DNA of 64,000 nt from Pseudomonas sp. Os17 (lineage in GTDB: Bacteria > Pseudomonadota > Gammaproteobacteria > Pseudomonadales > Pseudomonadaceae): the NCBI RefSeq assembly GCF_001547895.1, contig NZ_AP014627.1:189501-253500 (forward strand), given 5' to 3'. The notes beneath the pieces were generated by a model that was not told where the DNA came from, searched no databases, and saw only the letters and a program-made list of their open reading frames with translations. Shown in pieces: positions 15,390-25,678 of this stretch. Within the stretch, counting starts at the first letter, position 1. Every line of letters begins with the position of its first letter. The translations under genes were made by a program, and so were the position numbers.

Positions 15390-16604
15390 ATGACCGCTGT
15401 TGATTTACCCGCTGTACCTCGTGTGCTGATTGCCGAGGCCGACCCCTGGTCCCGCGATTTGCTCAAGCAAGTGCTGCTCAACGTGCGCTGTGATGCGCGT
15501 GTGGACCTGTGTGCCGACGGTCAGGAAGCCTTGGAGCTGTTGAGCGAAAAACCTTACGACCTGATCATTGCCGACTGGGAGTTGCCCGGGGTGGATGGTC
15601 TCGCCTTGCTGCGCTCCGTGCGCCAACGCAAGCGCAACCCGCTGCAGCCGTTCATTCTGCTCAGCGCTCGCAACGACAGTGCCAGCGTGCGCGAGGCCCT
15701 GCCCCTGGCGCCCACCGCCTACCTGACCAAACCCTTGAACATGGAAGGCCTGACCCAGCGCCTGCAGGGGTTGCTGCTGGACGCCGGCCAGGAAGTCTCC
15801 TGCGAGGTGCCGGCCCTGGCCCCGGGCATGAGCCTGTGGACTTTTCTCGAACGCCGGCGCGAGATCGCAGACGGCGCACCGTTGCTGACCGACGTGCAGT
15901 TGGCGGTCAAGCGCAGCCTCAATCCTGAAGGTCTGGACCTCAAGCTGTTGGAGGAGGAGCTGCGCACGGACCCGCAGGTCACCGCGGTGCTGATCGCGGC
16001 CGCCAACAGCGCCGCGCAGCACCACGGCGACGGCGTGCAGACCCTGTCCCAGGCCCTGCACCGGCTGGGCACCGGGCAGAGCATGAACCTGATTCTCGGG
16101 CTGACCCTCAAGCGCAGCGCGCGCCTGAGCGACCCGGCCCTGGCCGACTACGCCGAGCGCTACTGGGAGCTGTCGCTGCACACCGCGGAATACGGCCGCA
16201 CCCTGGCGCGCTTGCTGGATTTGGACCAGGAGCGCTGCTATTGCGCCGGGCTATTGCATCGCCTGGGCGATCTGGCGCTGCTGCGCTGTTTGCAGGAGTG
16301 GAAACAGGCCGGGGGCGAGCTCGACGATCAGGAAGAGATCGGCGATGCCCTGGAGCGTTTTGGCGCGGCCTACGGTTCGGCCCTGCGCACCCGCTGGCGC
16401 ATGCCCCTGGAACTGCGGGATCTGATTGCCTCGAGCTATCAGTTGGGCGGTGGGGTGTACTCCCGCGAGGCGCTGGTGATGAACCTGGCGGCGCAGCTGG
16501 CGCGCTTGACCGAGCATGAGGGGATCGAGGAACTGGCCCGCAGCAAGACCGCGCGCCTGCTGAAAATCGGCTTGCCGGAGCTGACCCGCCTGCGCAAAGG
16601 CTGA
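15390..16604 (+). CDS. Response regulator with C-terminal HDOD domain
   Basis: A 404-residue protein. Residues about 10-125 are a receiver domain with the phospho-acceptor Asp62 (LIIADWELPG) and the conserved TKP switch region (AYLTKPL). Residues about 170-370 form an HDOD domain (LLEEELRTDPQVTAVLIAAANS, then a helical YCAGLLHRLGDLALL region), a relative of HD phosphodiesterases without their metal-binding pairs. Such proteins are signalling outputs, often tied to c-di-GMP or stress responses. No kinase is adjacent. The next gene, on the opposite strand, encodes a diguanylate cyclase. Confidence 0.85.
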   Translation: MTAVDLPAVPRVLIAEADPWSRDLLKQVLLNVRCDARVDLCADGQEALELLSEKPYDLIIADWELPGVDGLALLRSVRQRKRNPLQPFILLSARNDSASVREALPLAPTAYLTKPLNMEGLTQRLQGLLLDAGQEVSCEVPALAPGMSLWTFLERRREIADGAPLLTDVQLAVKRSLNPEGLDLKLLEEELRTDPQVTAVLIAAANSAAQHHGDGVQTLSQALHRLGTGQSMNLILGLTLKRSARLSDPALADYAERYWELSLHTAEYGRTLARLLDLDQERCYCAGLLHRLGDLALLRCLQEWKQAGGELDDQEEIGDALERFGAAYGSALRTRWRMPLELRDLIASSYQLGGGVYSREALVMNLAAQLARLTEHEGIEELARSKTARLLKIGLPELTRLRKG

Positions 16605-16613
16605 CCCGACATT

Positions 16614-16695
16614 GGAGCCGGCTTGGCGGCGAAGAGGCCCCGGGCCTTGGGCAAGCCGTGGGAGTGTCTTGGCTGGCAAGCCCGCTCCAACGAGC
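16614..16695. repeat. Degenerate REP element, class A
   Basis: A weakened copy of the class A palindrome: GAGCCGGCTTGGCGGCGAAG at one end and GGCTGGCAAGCCCGCTCC at the other, between convergent genes. Confidence 0.6.
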
Positions 16696-16709
16696 GGGGG
16701 CGCGGGTGA

Positions 16710-17702
16710 TTACCCGCTGACGATGCGGTTCTTGCCCTGGCGCTTGGCCTGGTACATCGCCGCGTCGGCGCGGGCGAACAGGCTGTCGAGGCTTTCATCT
16801 TCGCGGCGCCGGCTGCTCAGGCCCTGGCTGATGGTGATGTTGAAGGTCTGGCCCTGGCAGCTGAAGGTCTGCCGCTGAATCTCTCGCTGCAGGCGTTCGG
16901 CGACCTTGTGGGCCATGTCCGTGGCGCAGCCGGGAAACACCGCCGCGAACTCTTCGCCACCGATGCGCCCGAACAGATCGCCGCGGCGCAAGGCGGCACG
17001 CCCGCTTTCGGCAATGCGTTGCAGCACGATGTCGCCTTCGGGGTGACCGTAGGTGTCGTTGATCACCTTGAAGTCATCGATGTCCAGCAACAGAAAGACC
17101 AGGGGCAAGCCGTGCAGGCGCGCCTGCTCGAACTCGCGATGGGCGCATTCGAAGAAGTGCCGGCGGTTGCTGCTCTGGGTCAGCACGTCGGTGGTCGCCA
17201 GGCGTTGCAGTTCGGCTTCCAGCTGCTTCTTCTCGGTGATGTCTTCGGCAATGCCCACCACGATCAGCCGTTGCCCGGGTTCGGCGTTGCGGTTGATGAA
17301 GCATTTGTCGCTGAGCCAGCGCACCTGGCCATTGGCGTCGATGATGCGGTACTCGCGGTCTTCCACCGCGCCCTTTTCCAGCACCTGGGCCAGGCTGCGC
17401 TCGGCGTATTCCAGATCGTCGGGGTAGATGCTGTCGCGCCACTGCTTGCTGTCCGCCAGCAGCAGTCCGGCAGGGCGTCCGAATATGCGTTCATAGGCCG
17501 GGCTGACGTACAGCACCTGGCGGCTGTCCCAGTCATAGGCCCAGAGCACCGCGTTGACGCTGACCAGCAGGGAGCTGAACAGCTGCTCGCGCTCGGTCAG
17601 GCGCGCGACCTCGCCCTGGGCGTGCATCAGGGCCAGTAGGGTTTGCGCGGCTTCGGGCCACTGCACAAGCGAAGATGGAGTGTGTGAATTCTTATTGACC
17701 AT
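16710..17702 (-). CDS. Diguanylate cyclase with PAS domain
   Basis: A 330-residue protein. After a short helical N-terminus a PAS/PAC domain (LYVSPAYERIFGRPAG through VGIAEDITEKKQLE) leads into a GGDEF domain with an active-site GGEEF (FGRIGGEEFAAVFPG). RRGD five residues before GGEEF is the inhibitory c-di-GMP I-site, so the enzyme should be product-inhibited. It makes c-di-GMP in the cytoplasm in response to the PAS input. No signal peptide or membrane helix is visible. The start at 17702 is preferred over 17756, although neither has a strong site. Confidence 0.88.
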   Translation of the reverse strand: MVNKNSHTPSSLVQWPEAAQTLLALMHAQGEVARLTEREQLFSSLLVSVNAVLWAYDWDSRQVLYVSPAYERIFGRPAGLLLADSKQWRDSIYPDDLEYAERSLAQVLEKGAVEDREYRIIDANGQVRWLSDKCFINRNAEPGQRLIVVGIAEDITEKKQLEAELQRLATTDVLTQSSNRRHFFECAHREFEQARLHGLPLVFLLLDIDDFKVINDTYGHPEGDIVLQRIAESGRAALRRGDLFGRIGGEEFAAVFPGCATDMAHKVAERLQREIQRQTFSCQGQTFNITISQGLSSRRREDESLDSLFARADAAMYQAKRQGKNRIVSG

Positions 17703-17889
17703 CGGCACAGATCTCAAGAGGTCTGCCGCGCGGTATTGAACAGCGGCTACGACCAAGCCCGCCTGGGTGGCGAAGTGTTGCTTGAGATAGGGGATCGGAC
17801 GCTAAGTTCCCAGCCATTGCGGCGATACTTGGCGCGCCCGCCGGACGGTCGCAGGCGCCCCTCGCCCGCCGCAGGCGAGGGGCTCCGGC

Positions 17890-19074
17890 TCAGGCTGCGG
17901 TGGGCCGCAGAGAGTAGGTTTTCAACTGATGGGCAAAGTCCCGCAGGGACTGGATGCCGCTGGCTTCGGCCTCGTGCACCCAGTCCTTGATCGCCGCCAG
18001 CATGTCGTGGCCGTTGGCGCTGGTCTTGACCCAGATCTGCTGCAGGGCCAGGCGTTTTTCGTAGATCACCTTCAAGGCCTGGCTGTGTTCCAGCATGTTC
18101 TGGATCCGCAGGTGGTGGCGGTCTTCCAGCAGGCTGGTCTCACGGGACAGCAGGCGCTTGGCGCGGTGGAACTGGTGGCGCACCGAGTGATCGACCTTGG
18201 CCAGTTCCTGTTTCACCAGCGGGCCGATCACCAGCTTGCGGTACTGGGCCATGATCTGGAACCGGTTGTTGAGGATGGCCATGGCGGTGTCCATGTCCAG
18301 GTGCCCCTTGCCTTCGACCCGATGGGCGATCGGCGCCACCCGCTGGACCTTGGCCAGCCCCAGCAGGCTGAACAGCTTGATCCAGGCCCAGCCCATGTCG
18401 AACTCCCACTTCTTCACCGAGAGCTTGGCCGAGTTGGGGTAGGTGTGATGGTTGTTGTGCAGCTCTTCACCGCCGACGATGATGCCCCAGGGCACCAGGT
18501 TGGTGGCGGCGTCACGGCATTCGAAGTTGCGGTAGCCCACGGCATGGCCCAGGCCGTTGATCACTCCGGCGGCCCAGAACGGAATCCACATCATCTGGAT
18601 CGCCCAGATGGTGATGCCGATGGTGCCGAACAGCAGCAGGTCGATGACCGCCATCAGCGCGATACCACCCAGCTTGTAGCGGCTGTAGAGGTTGCGCTCG
18701 ATCCAGTCTTCCGGGCAGTTTTTGCCATAGATGCGCAGGGTTTCCGGGTTTTTCGCCTCTTCGCGATACAGCTCGGCGCCCTTGCGCAGCACGGTGGACA
18801 GGCCCTTGATCACCGGGCTGTGGGGATCGTCGACGGTTTCGCATTTGGCGTGGTGCTTGCGGTGGATGGCGGTCCACTCGCGGGTGTTCTGCGCCGTGGT
18901 CAGCCACAGCCAGAAGCGGAAGAAGTGTTTCAGGCCGGCGTTGAGTTCCAGGGAACGGTGTGCGGAATAGCGATGCAGATAAATGGTGACCGCGACAATG
19001 GTCACGTGGGTCATCAACAGGGTGACTGCCACCAGTTGCCAGGCGGACAAGCCAAGTAAACCTTCGTACCACAT
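17890..19074 (-). CDS. desA: Membrane-lipid acyl desaturase (DesA-like)
   Basis: A 394-residue membrane desaturase, the same length as P. aeruginosa PA0286 (DesA), which introduces a delta-9 double bond into phospholipid acyl chains. The three histidine boxes are present: HRYSAH, HRKHH and HNNHH. Four hydrophobic membrane segments surround them. ATG 19074 is chosen to match the family length; the frame stays open to 19131. The divergent neighbour is a PAS-GGDEF-EAL protein, the same arrangement as PA0286/PA0285. The enzyme needs oxygen and di-iron and adapts membrane fluidity. Confidence 0.88.
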   Translation of the reverse strand: MWYEGLLGLSAWQLVAVTLLMTHVTIVAVTIYLHRYSAHRSLELNAGLKHFFRFWLWLTTAQNTREWTAIHRKHHAKCETVDDPHSPVIKGLSTVLRKGAELYREEAKNPETLRIYGKNCPEDWIERNLYSRYKLGGIALMAVIDLLLFGTIGITIWAIQMMWIPFWAAGVINGLGHAVGYRNFECRDAATNLVPWGIIVGGEELHNNHHTYPNSAKLSVKKWEFDMGWAWIKLFSLLGLAKVQRVAPIAHRVEGKGHLDMDTAMAILNNRFQIMAQYRKLVIGPLVKQELAKVDHSVRHQFHRAKRLLSRETSLLEDRHHLRIQNMLEHSQALKVIYEKRLALQQIWVKTSANGHDMLAAIKDWVHEAEASGIQSLRDFAHQLKTYSLRPTAA

Positions 19075-19182
19075 AGGCGATAAGGCCCTCGATAAAGAAA
19101 AAAACAGCTCAGGCATTATCACCAAGCTCACTGAGAAAACCAGTCGCCCTTTCAGATAAGAGTGGCGGCATGTTTCTTCCTC

Positions 19183-19188
19183 TATAAT
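19183..19188 (+). promoter_or_regulatory. Candidate -10 element for the GGDEF-EAL gene
   Basis: A perfect TATAAT lies 33 bp before ATG 19221. No good -35 hexamer is present at 16-18 bp, so this is a partial promoter match. Confidence 0.45.
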
Positions 19189-19220
19189 CCCGAACTTTTC
19201 GTGTGGAAATAGACGGACTT

Positions 19221-21140
19221 ATGTCGGTTTCTTATCGCAATGGCTTGCGTGCCGCGCTGCTCTATCTGCTGCTGTCCCTGATCTGGCTGCAGTTCAGTGG
19301 TTATTTACTGAGCAGTTTCTTCGATGGATTCACCGATCAGGCGCACTGGCACCAGGTCAGTGGCTACGCCTGGGCACTGGTCAGCGCGGTGCTGATTTTC
19401 TTTGCCCGGGCCCGCCTGTTGCGGGTCATGGGGGCCGATCGCTGGTTGCGCCATCAACAGAAGGATCGCGAGCGCCTGCGCCAGGCGGCGGCGGTGTTCG
19501 ACTGCACCCGCGAAGGGGTACTGGTCAGCGACACCCAGGGCCAGATCGTCCACGTCAATCGCGCCTTCATCGAGATCACCGGCTACCAGAGCGAAGAGGT
19601 GCTGGGGCGTCAGCCGAGCCTGTTCAAGTCCGGCCATCATTCGGCGGACTTCTACAAGGCGATGTTCGACTCGCTGGAGAAAACCGGAGAGTGGAGCGGC
19701 GAGATCTGGAATCGGCGCAAGAGCGGCGAGATCTACCCGCAGTGGCAGAGCATTCGCGCGATCCGTGATGAACAGGGCGAGCTCACCCACTATGTCGCGG
19801 TGTTCTCCGACATCAGCGCGATCAAGGATTCCGAGCACGAACTGGCGCACCTGGCCCACCACGATCCGCTGACCGACCTGCCCAACCGCCTGCTGTTCAC
19901 CGACCGTGCCGAACAGGCCCTGGCCTCGGCGCAGGTCCACAAGCGCGGCTGCGCCATGCTGATGATCGACCTCGATCACTTCAAGATGATCAACGACAGC
20001 CTTGGCCACAACGTCGGCGACCAGTTGCTCAAGGCGGTGGCCGAGCGCCTGGGGGACCTGTCCGGGCAGGGCATCACCCTGGCACGGCTGGGGGGCGACG
20101 AGTTCGCGGTACTGGCCGAAAGCTGCCCGCAGCTGGTGCAGGCCGCCGCCCTGGCCCAGCGCATCATCGACGGCCTCAAGGAGCCTTTTTTGCTGGGCGA
20201 GCAGCAGGTGGTGATCAACGCCAGCATCGGCATCAGCCTGTTTCCCAGCGATGCCCTGAGCGCCAGCCAGCTGCTGCGCAACGCCGACGCGGCGCTGTTC
20301 AAGGCCAAGAGTGCCGGACGCAACGGCTATGCCCTGTACACCGAAGAACTCACCGCCCATGCCCAGCAACGGGTCGAAATCGCCTTCGAGCTGCGCCGGG
20401 CCCTGGAGCAGCAGGAACTGCGGGTCTACTACCAGCCGGTGCACGATCTTGAAACCAGCCACCTGATCGGTGTCGAGGCCCTGGTGCGCTGGGAGCATCC
20501 CCAGCGTGGCCTGGTGTCCCCGGCGGAATTCATCCCCATCGCCGAGCGCACCGGGATGATTGCCGAGATCGATGCCTGGGTCATGCAGCAGGCCTGCCGG
20601 CAGATGTGCCAGTGGCAGGCCGATGGGGTGACGCTGTCGTTCATCGCGGTGAACGTCTCGACCCGGCTGTTCGCCCGCAGCGAGCTGTACCAGCAGGTGG
20701 CCCAGGTGCTGCACGACACCGGCCTGGACCCGGCCTACCTGGAGCTGGAAGTCACCGAGAGCGCGGTGATGGATGACCCGGAAGTGGCCCTGGAACAGAT
20801 GCACCGGCTGCGCGAGCTGGGCATTCGCCTGGCCATCGACGACTTCGGCACTGGCTATTCGTCCCTGCTGCGGCTCAAGCGTCTGCCGGTGCAGAAACTC
20901 AAGATCGACCAGGGCTTTGTCGCCGGCCTGCCGTTCGATGAAGACGATGCGGCCATCTCCCGGGTGATCATCGCCCTGGCCCAGAGCATGGGCATGCAGG
21001 TGCATGCCGAAGGCATCGAACAGGCCGAGCAGGCGCGCTTCTTGCTCGAACACGGCTGCGACCTGGGGCAGGGCTACTGGTTCGGCCGGCCGATGCCGGC
21101 GGAGCAGCTCGACTGGAGCAATGCCCCCGCCATCCGCTGA
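19221..21140 (+). CDS. PAS-GGDEF-EAL c-di-GMP protein (PipA/PA0285-like)
   Basis: A 639-residue membrane protein. Two N-terminal helices are followed by a PAS domain (AAVFDCTREGVLVSD to FSDISAIKDSEHE), a GGDEF domain with intact GGDEF (ARLGGDEFAVLAE), and an EAL domain with EALVRWEHP, ELEVTESAVMDD and DDFGTGYSSL. All EAL catalytic motifs appear intact, so phosphodiesterase activity is likely. The GGDEF lacks an RxxD I-site. Position beside desA matches P. aeruginosa PA0285, called PipA. I use ATG 19221, since the GTG at 19203 has no site. Confidence 0.9.
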   Translation: MSVSYRNGLRAALLYLLLSLIWLQFSGYLLSSFFDGFTDQAHWHQVSGYAWALVSAVLIFFARARLLRVMGADRWLRHQQKDRERLRQAAAVFDCTREGVLVSDTQGQIVHVNRAFIEITGYQSEEVLGRQPSLFKSGHHSADFYKAMFDSLEKTGEWSGEIWNRRKSGEIYPQWQSIRAIRDEQGELTHYVAVFSDISAIKDSEHELAHLAHHDPLTDLPNRLLFTDRAEQALASAQVHKRGCAMLMIDLDHFKMINDSLGHNVGDQLLKAVAERLGDLSGQGITLARLGGDEFAVLAESCPQLVQAAALAQRIIDGLKEPFLLGEQQVVINASIGISLFPSDALSASQLLRNADAALFKAKSAGRNGYALYTEELTAHAQQRVEIAFELRRALEQQELRVYYQPVHDLETSHLIGVEALVRWEHPQRGLVSPAEFIPIAERTGMIAEIDAWVMQQACRQMCQWQADGVTLSFIAVNVSTRLFARSELYQQVAQVLHDTGLDPAYLELEVTESAVMDDPEVALEQMHRLRELGIRLAIDDFGTGYSSLLRLKRLPVQKLKIDQGFVAGLPFDEDDAAISRVIIALAQSMGMQVHAEGIEQAEQARFLLEHGCDLGQGYWFGRPMPAEQLDWSNAPAIR

Positions 21141-21145
21141 TCCCC

Positions 21146-21296
21146 TGTAGCCGCTGCTGAGCCTGCGAACGAGTTGGGCGGCACTCCGACGCAGCGGTCG
21201 CGGCGATGTCAGGACGCCAAGGGTTCGTCTATCGATCGCCAGGCAAGGCCCTGCGGGCCTTGTCGCAGCCTCGCGAAAGCTTGGCAGCGGCTACAG
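21146..21296. repeat. Class B REP palindrome
   Basis: TGTAGCCGCTGC at one end and GCAGCGGCTACA at the other frame a 151-bp inverted-repeat element. The same class recurs at 35281-35396, 43878-44008 and 48117-48233, with partial copies at 32544 and 57494. Confidence 0.85.
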
Positions 21297-21343
21297 GGGC
21301 TAAGCTGCTGTCAGGTCGAATAATATTTTCTGGTTATATAAAC

Positions 21344-21368
21344 ATTCTTAAACAGTATTTTTAAGAAT
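21344..21368. promoter_or_regulatory. Perfect inverted repeat upstream of oscA, candidate sulfur-regulated operator
   Basis: ATTCTTAAA and TTTAAGAAT form a perfect 9-bp dyad with a 7-bp centre, in an AT-rich promoter region about 80 bp before oscA. The AT-rich LysR-type sites bound by CysB in sulfur-starvation promoters look similar, so CysB is the obvious candidate. Confidence 0.5.
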
Positions 21369-21447
21369 ATCCGCGCCTATCTACTATTGCTCCCACGCCG
21401 CAAGCAGTGCCGCCACTGCCAGGCACATCTCACTCAGGAGCAGCACC

Positions 21448-21630
21448 ATGAGCGCATCTCTACGTAGCGTTGACGGCCAGGACGAAGCAACCATCTTGCG
21501 TGAAATTCAAAGCGCCCTGCGCGACCTGCGCTTTGGCGCGGTGGAAATCACCGTGCACAACGCCCAGGTCGTGCAGATCGAACGCAAGGAAAAATTCCGC
21601 CTGCAACAGCCCGGCCACAAGCCCGGCTAA
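21448..21630 (+). CDS. oscA: OscA-like small protein (DUF2292)
   Basis: A 60-residue protein whose core (ALRDLRFGAVEITVHNAQVV, then QIERKEKFRL) is typical of DUF2292/YezD-like proteins. In Pseudomonas, OscA is a small protein needed for growth on organosulfur sources under chromate stress, and its gene precedes the sulfate ABC transporter genes as here. CAGGAG lies just upstream of the ATG. Its biochemical action is not known. The promoter region contains a perfect AT-rich inverted repeat. Confidence 0.85.
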   Translation: MSASLRSVDGQDEATILREIQSALRDLRFGAVEITVHNAQVVQIERKEKFRLQQPGHKPG

Positions 21631-21801
21631 AGCCGCCTCGCGCAATACCGCATCACCCTCTCGCCATCGAGAGGCCCGACTGGACAACCGGAGGGCGTCA
21701 TCCATGACCCCCAGTCTGAACCCCAGCATTCGCCCACGAATGCGGGCCTGATTCGCCATAAGAAAAATGCCAGCACTTTAAAAAATTTCGGGAGCTCCAT
21801 C

Positions 21802-22812
21802 ATGTCGTCGATTCGCCGTTATGCCCTGGCCGCCCTCGCCAGCGCCGTTTTTGCCGGTTCCGCCGTTGCCAAGGATTACGAGCTGCTCAACGTGTCCTAC
21901 GACCCGACCCGCGAGCTGTACCAGGACTACAACGCCGAGTTCACCAGCTTCTGGAAGCAATCGCATCCCGGCGACAACGTGAAGATCCAGCAATCCCATG
22001 GTGGTTCCGGCAAACAGGGCCGGGCGGTGATCGACGGCCTGCGCGCCGACGTGGTGACCCTGGCCCTGGCCGGTGACATCGACGAAATCGCCAAGCTCGG
22101 CAAGACCCTGCCGGCGGACTGGCAAAAACGCCTGCCCGACGCCAGCACGCCCTACACTTCGACCATCGTGTTCCTGGTGCGCAAGGGCAATCCCAAGGGC
22201 ATCAAGGACTGGGGCGACCTGATCAAGAAAGACGTCTCGGTGATCACCCCCAACCCGAAAACCTCCGGCGGCGCGCGCTGGAACTTCCTCGCTGCCTGGG
22301 CCTATGGGCTGAAGGCCGGCGGTAGTGAGGCCAAGGCCCAGGAATACGTCAAGGAGCTGTTCAAGCACGTACCGGTGCTGGACACCGGTGCCCGCGGCTC
22401 GACCATCACCTTCGTCAACAACGGTCAGGGCGACGTGCTGCTGGCCTGGGAAAACGAAGCCTTCCTGGCCCTCAAGGAAGAAGGCGGCGCCGACAAGTTC
22501 GACATCGTCGTGCCTTCGCTGTCGATCCTCGCCGAGCCGCCAGTGGCGGTGGTGGACAAGAACGCCGAGAAGAAAGGCAACACCGAGATCGCCGAGGCCT
22601 ACCTCAAGCACCTGTACAGCCCGGCCGGCCAGGAAATCGCCGCGAAGAACTTCTACCGTCCGCGGGACAAGGACGTCGCCGCCAAATACGCCCAGCAGTT
22701 CCCCAAACTGGACCTGGTGACTATCGACAAGGACTTCGGCGGCTGGAAAACTGCCCAACCGAAATTCTTCAATGACGGTGGCGTGTTCGACCAGATCTAC
22801 ACGGCCCAATAA
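21802..22812 (+). CDS. sbp: Sulfate ABC transporter substrate-binding protein
   Basis: A 336-residue periplasmic protein with a signal peptide ([15 protein letters not shown]). The mature start [15 protein letters not shown] and the [14 protein letters not shown] segment belong to the Sbp/CysP family and bind sulfate (possibly thiosulfate). GGGAG precedes the ATG. The permease and ATPase genes follow on the same strand, separated by a REP element that may let sbp be expressed more strongly than the membrane genes. Confidence 0.95.
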   Translation: MSSIRRYALAALASAVFAGSAVAKDYELLNVSYDPTRELYQDYNAEFTSFWKQSHPGDNVKIQQSHGGSGKQGRAVIDGLRADVVTLALAGDIDEIAKLGKTLPADWQKRLPDASTPYTSTIVFLVRKGNPKGIKDWGDLIKKDVSVITPNPKTSGGARWNFLAAWAYGLKAGGSEAKAQEYVKELFKHVPVLDTGARGSTITFVNNGQGDVLLAWENEAFLALKEEGGADKFDIVVPSLSILAEPPVAVVDKNAEKKGNTEIAEAYLKHLYSPAGQEIAAKNFYRPRDKDVAAKYAQQFPKLDLVTIDKDFGGWKTAQPKFFNDGGVFDQIYTAQ

Positions 22813-22819
22813 GCCTGTT

Positions 22820-22900
22820 GTAGGAGCTGGCTTGCCAGCGAAGGCGCCCTCTAGGGCCACACCAGGCTGCAGGCCCCTTCGCCGGCAAGCCGGCTCCTAC
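22820..22900. repeat. Class A REP pair between sbp and cysT
   Basis: GTAGGAGCTGGCTTGCCAGC at the left and GCCGGCAAGCCGGCTCCTAC at the right form an inverted pair inside the operon. REP hairpins downstream of an abundant upstream cistron can protect its 3' end. Confidence 0.9.
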
Positions 22901-22961
22901 CAGGTAGAGCCCGCATTTGGTTGCGGGCTTTGCGTATCCGTTCCGTTAACCAAGGACTTTT

Positions 22962-23780
22962 ATGTCGCGTCGTATCTCCCCCGTCATACCCGGCTTCGGG
23001 CTGACGCTGGGCTACACCTTGGTGTACCTCAGCCTGATTGTGCTCATTCCCCTGGCGGCGATGTTCGTGCATGCCGCGCAACTCACCTGGGAACAGTTCT
23101 GGGCAATCGTTTCGGCGCCCCGAGTGCTCGCCGCACTCCAGCTGAGTTTCGGCACCGCGTTGTACGCGGCCATCATCAACGGCGTCATCGGCACCCTGCT
23201 GGCCTGGGTCCTGGTGCGCTACACCTTCCCCGGGCGCAAGATCATCGACGCCATGATCGACTTGCCGTTCGCCCTGCCCACCGCGGTGGCCGGCATCGCC
23301 CTGACGGCGCTCTACGCGCCCACCGGCCTGGTGGGCCAGTTCGCCACCGACCTGGGCTTCAAGATCGCCTACACGCCCCTGGGCATCACCCTGGCGCTGA
23401 CCTTCGTCACCCTGCCGTTCGTGGTGCGCACGGTGCAGCCGGTGCTGGCGGACATCCCCCGAGAGGTGGAAGAGGCCGCCGCCTGCCTTGGCGCCAAGCC
23501 CTGGCAGGTGTTCCGCCATATCCTGGTGCCGGCCTTGCTGCCGGCCTGGCTCACCGGCTTTGCCCTGGCCTTCGCCCGGGGCGTCGGCGAGTACGGTTCG
23601 GTGATCTTCATCGCCGGCAACATGCCGATGAAGACCGAGATCCTGCCGTTGCTGATCATGGTCAAGCTCGACCAGTACGATTACACCGGCGCCACCTCCA
23701 TCGGCGTGCTGATGCTGGTGGTTTCCTTTGTCCTGTTGCTGCTGATCAACCTGCTGCAGCGGCGCATCGAACGTCCATAA
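22962..23780 (+). CDS. cysT: Sulfate ABC transporter permease CysT
   Basis: A 272-residue inner-membrane protein with six predicted helices and the binding-protein-dependent permease loop ([20 protein letters not shown]), which contacts the ATPase. It forms the sulfate/thiosulfate channel with CysW. It is the second cistron of sbp-cysT-cysW-cysA; cysW starts 14 nt after its stop. Confidence 0.94.
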   Translation: MSRRISPVIPGFGLTLGYTLVYLSLIVLIPLAAMFVHAAQLTWEQFWAIVSAPRVLAALQLSFGTALYAAIINGVIGTLLAWVLVRYTFPGRKIIDAMIDLPFALPTAVAGIALTALYAPTGLVGQFATDLGFKIAYTPLGITLALTFVTLPFVVRTVQPVLADIPREVEEAAACLGAKPWQVFRHILVPALLPAWLTGFALAFARGVGEYGSVIFIAGNMPMKTEILPLLIMVKLDQYDYTGATSIGVLMLVVSFVLLLLINLLQRRIERP

Positions 23781-23793
23781 GGAGGCGCGATCC

Positions 23794-24663
23794 ATGTCTC
23801 AATCGTCTATCGCCGCCTCGTCGGCCAACGCCGCCCGCCGTGGCAGCGCCACCTCGCGACGGGTGTTGATTGGCCTGGGCTGGCTGATCTTCGCCCTGTT
23901 CCTGCTGTTGCCGCTGTTCATCGTGGTGTCCCAGGGTTTGAAGCTGGGCATCGGCGCCTTCTTCGAGGCGATCTTCGAGCCCGACGCCTTGTCGGCGCTC
24001 AAACTCACGGTGATCGCGGTGCTGATCTCGGTGCCCCTGAACCTGGTGTTCGGGGTCAGCGCCGCCTGGTGCGTGAGCAAGTACTCGTTCCGCGGCAAGA
24101 GCATCCTGGTGACCCTGATCGACCTGCCGTTCTCGGTATCGCCGGTGATCGCCGGCCTGGTCTACGTGCTGATGTTCGGCGCCCAGGGCCTGTTCGGCCC
24201 GTGGCTTTCGGCTCACGACATCCAGATCGTCTTCGCCTTGCCGGGCATCGTCCTGGCGACCATCTTCGTCACCGTGCCCTTCGTCGCCCGGGAGCTGATT
24301 CCGCTGATGCAGGAGCAGGGCACCCAGGAAGAGGAGGCCGCCAGGTTGCTGGGGGCCAACGGCTGGCAGATGTTCTGGCACGTCACCGTGCCCAACATCA
24401 AATGGGGCCTGATCTATGGCGTGGTGCTCTGTACCGCCCGGGCCATGGGCGAATTCGGCGCGGTGTCGGTGGTATCCGGGCACATTCGCGGGGTCACCAA
24501 CACCCTGCCGCTGCACGTGGAAATCCTCTACAACGAGTACAACCACGTGGCCGCGTTTGCCGTCGCCAGCCTGTTGCTGATCCTTGCGCTGTTCATCCTG
24601 CTGCTCAAGCAGTGGAGCGAATCCCGAATCAACCGCCTGCGCGCCAGCGCCGCGGAGGAATAA
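23794..24663 (+). CDS. cysW: Sulfate ABC transporter permease CysW
   Basis: A 289-residue permease, paralogous to CysT, with the coupling loop [20 protein letters not shown] and six helices. AGGAGGCG lies before the ATG. The gene stops 4 nt before cysA, which fits one operon and a heterodimeric CysTW channel. Confidence 0.94.
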   Translation: MSQSSIAASSANAARRGSATSRRVLIGLGWLIFALFLLLPLFIVVSQGLKLGIGAFFEAIFEPDALSALKLTVIAVLISVPLNLVFGVSAAWCVSKYSFRGKSILVTLIDLPFSVSPVIAGLVYVLMFGAQGLFGPWLSAHDIQIVFALPGIVLATIFVTVPFVARELIPLMQEQGTQEEEAARLLGANGWQMFWHVTVPNIKWGLIYGVVLCTARAMGEFGAVSVVSGHIRGVTNTLPLHVEILYNEYNHVAAFAVASLLLILALFILLLKQWSESRINRLRASAAEE

Positions 24664-24666
24664 CTC

Positions 24667-25656
24667 ATGTCGATCGAAGTCCGTAACGTCAGCAAGAACT
24701 TCAACGCCTTCAAGGCTCTGAACAGCATCAACCTGGATATCCAGAGCGGCGAGCTGGTGGCCCTGCTGGGCCCGTCCGGCTGTGGCAAGACCACCCTGCT
24801 GCGGATCATCGCCGGCCTGGAAACACCGGACGACGGCAGCATCGTGTTCCACGGCGAGGACGTTTCCGGCCACGACGTGCGTGATCGCAACGTCGGTTTC
24901 GTGTTCCAGCACTACGCCCTGTTCCGCCACATGAGCGTGTTCGACAACGTCGCCTTCGGCCTGCGCATGAAGCCCAAGCACCAGCGCCCCAGCGAGAGCA
25001 AGATCGCCGAGAAGGTCCATGAACTGCTGAACATGGTGCAGTTGGACTGGCTCGCCGACCGCTACCCGGAGCAGCTGTCCGGCGGCCAGCGCCAGCGTAT
25101 CGCCCTGGCCCGCGCCCTGGCGGTGGAGCCCAAGGTGCTGCTGCTGGACGAGCCCTTCGGCGCCCTCGACGCCAAGGTGCGCAAGGAGCTGCGGCGCTGG
25201 CTGGCGCGGCTGCACGAAGACATCAACCTGACTTCGGTGTTCGTTACCCACGACCAGGAAGAAGCCATGGAAGTGGCCGACCGCATCGTGGTGATGAATA
25301 AGGGTGTGATCGAGCAGATCGGCTCCCCGGGCGAGGTCTACGAGAACCCGGCCAGCGACTTCGTCTACCACTTCCTCGGCGACTCCAACCGCCTGCACCT
25401 GGGCGAGGACCAGCACGTGCTGTTCCGTCCCCACGAAGTGTCGCTGTCGCGTTCGGAACTGGAAGACCATCACGCCGCCGAAGTGCGCGACATCCGTCCC
25501 CTGGGCGCCACCACCCGGGTGACCCTCAAGGTCGAAGGCCAGAGCGAGCTGATCGAAGCCGAAGTGGTGAAGGACCACGACAGCCTGATCGGCCTGGCCC
25601 GTGGCGAGACCCTGTTCTTCAAGCCCAAGGTCTGGCAGAAGCACACCAGCCTCTGA
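24667..25656 (+). CDS. cysA: Sulfate ABC transporter ATP-binding protein CysA
   Basis: A 329-residue ATPase with Walker A (GPSGCGKTT), signature LSGGQRQR, Walker B ([12 protein letters not shown]) and the H-loop ([10 protein letters not shown]). The C-terminal 90 residues form the TOBE-like regulatory domain of CysA. It powers sulfate import through CysTW. The operon ends here; three REP pairs follow. Confidence 0.95.
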   Translation: MSIEVRNVSKNFNAFKALNSINLDIQSGELVALLGPSGCGKTTLLRIIAGLETPDDGSIVFHGEDVSGHDVRDRNVGFVFQHYALFRHMSVFDNVAFGLRMKPKHQRPSESKIAEKVHELLNMVQLDWLADRYPEQLSGGQRQRIALARALAVEPKVLLLDEPFGALDAKVRKELRRWLARLHEDINLTSVFVTHDQEEAMEVADRIVVMNKGVIEQIGSPGEVYENPASDFVYHFLGDSNRLHLGEDQHVLFRPHEVSLSRSELEDHHAAEVRDIRPLGATTRVTLKVEGQSELIEAEVVKDHDSLIGLARGETLFFKPKVWQKHTSL

Positions 25657-25678
25657 CCCCGCCGACATCACGCCTGCT

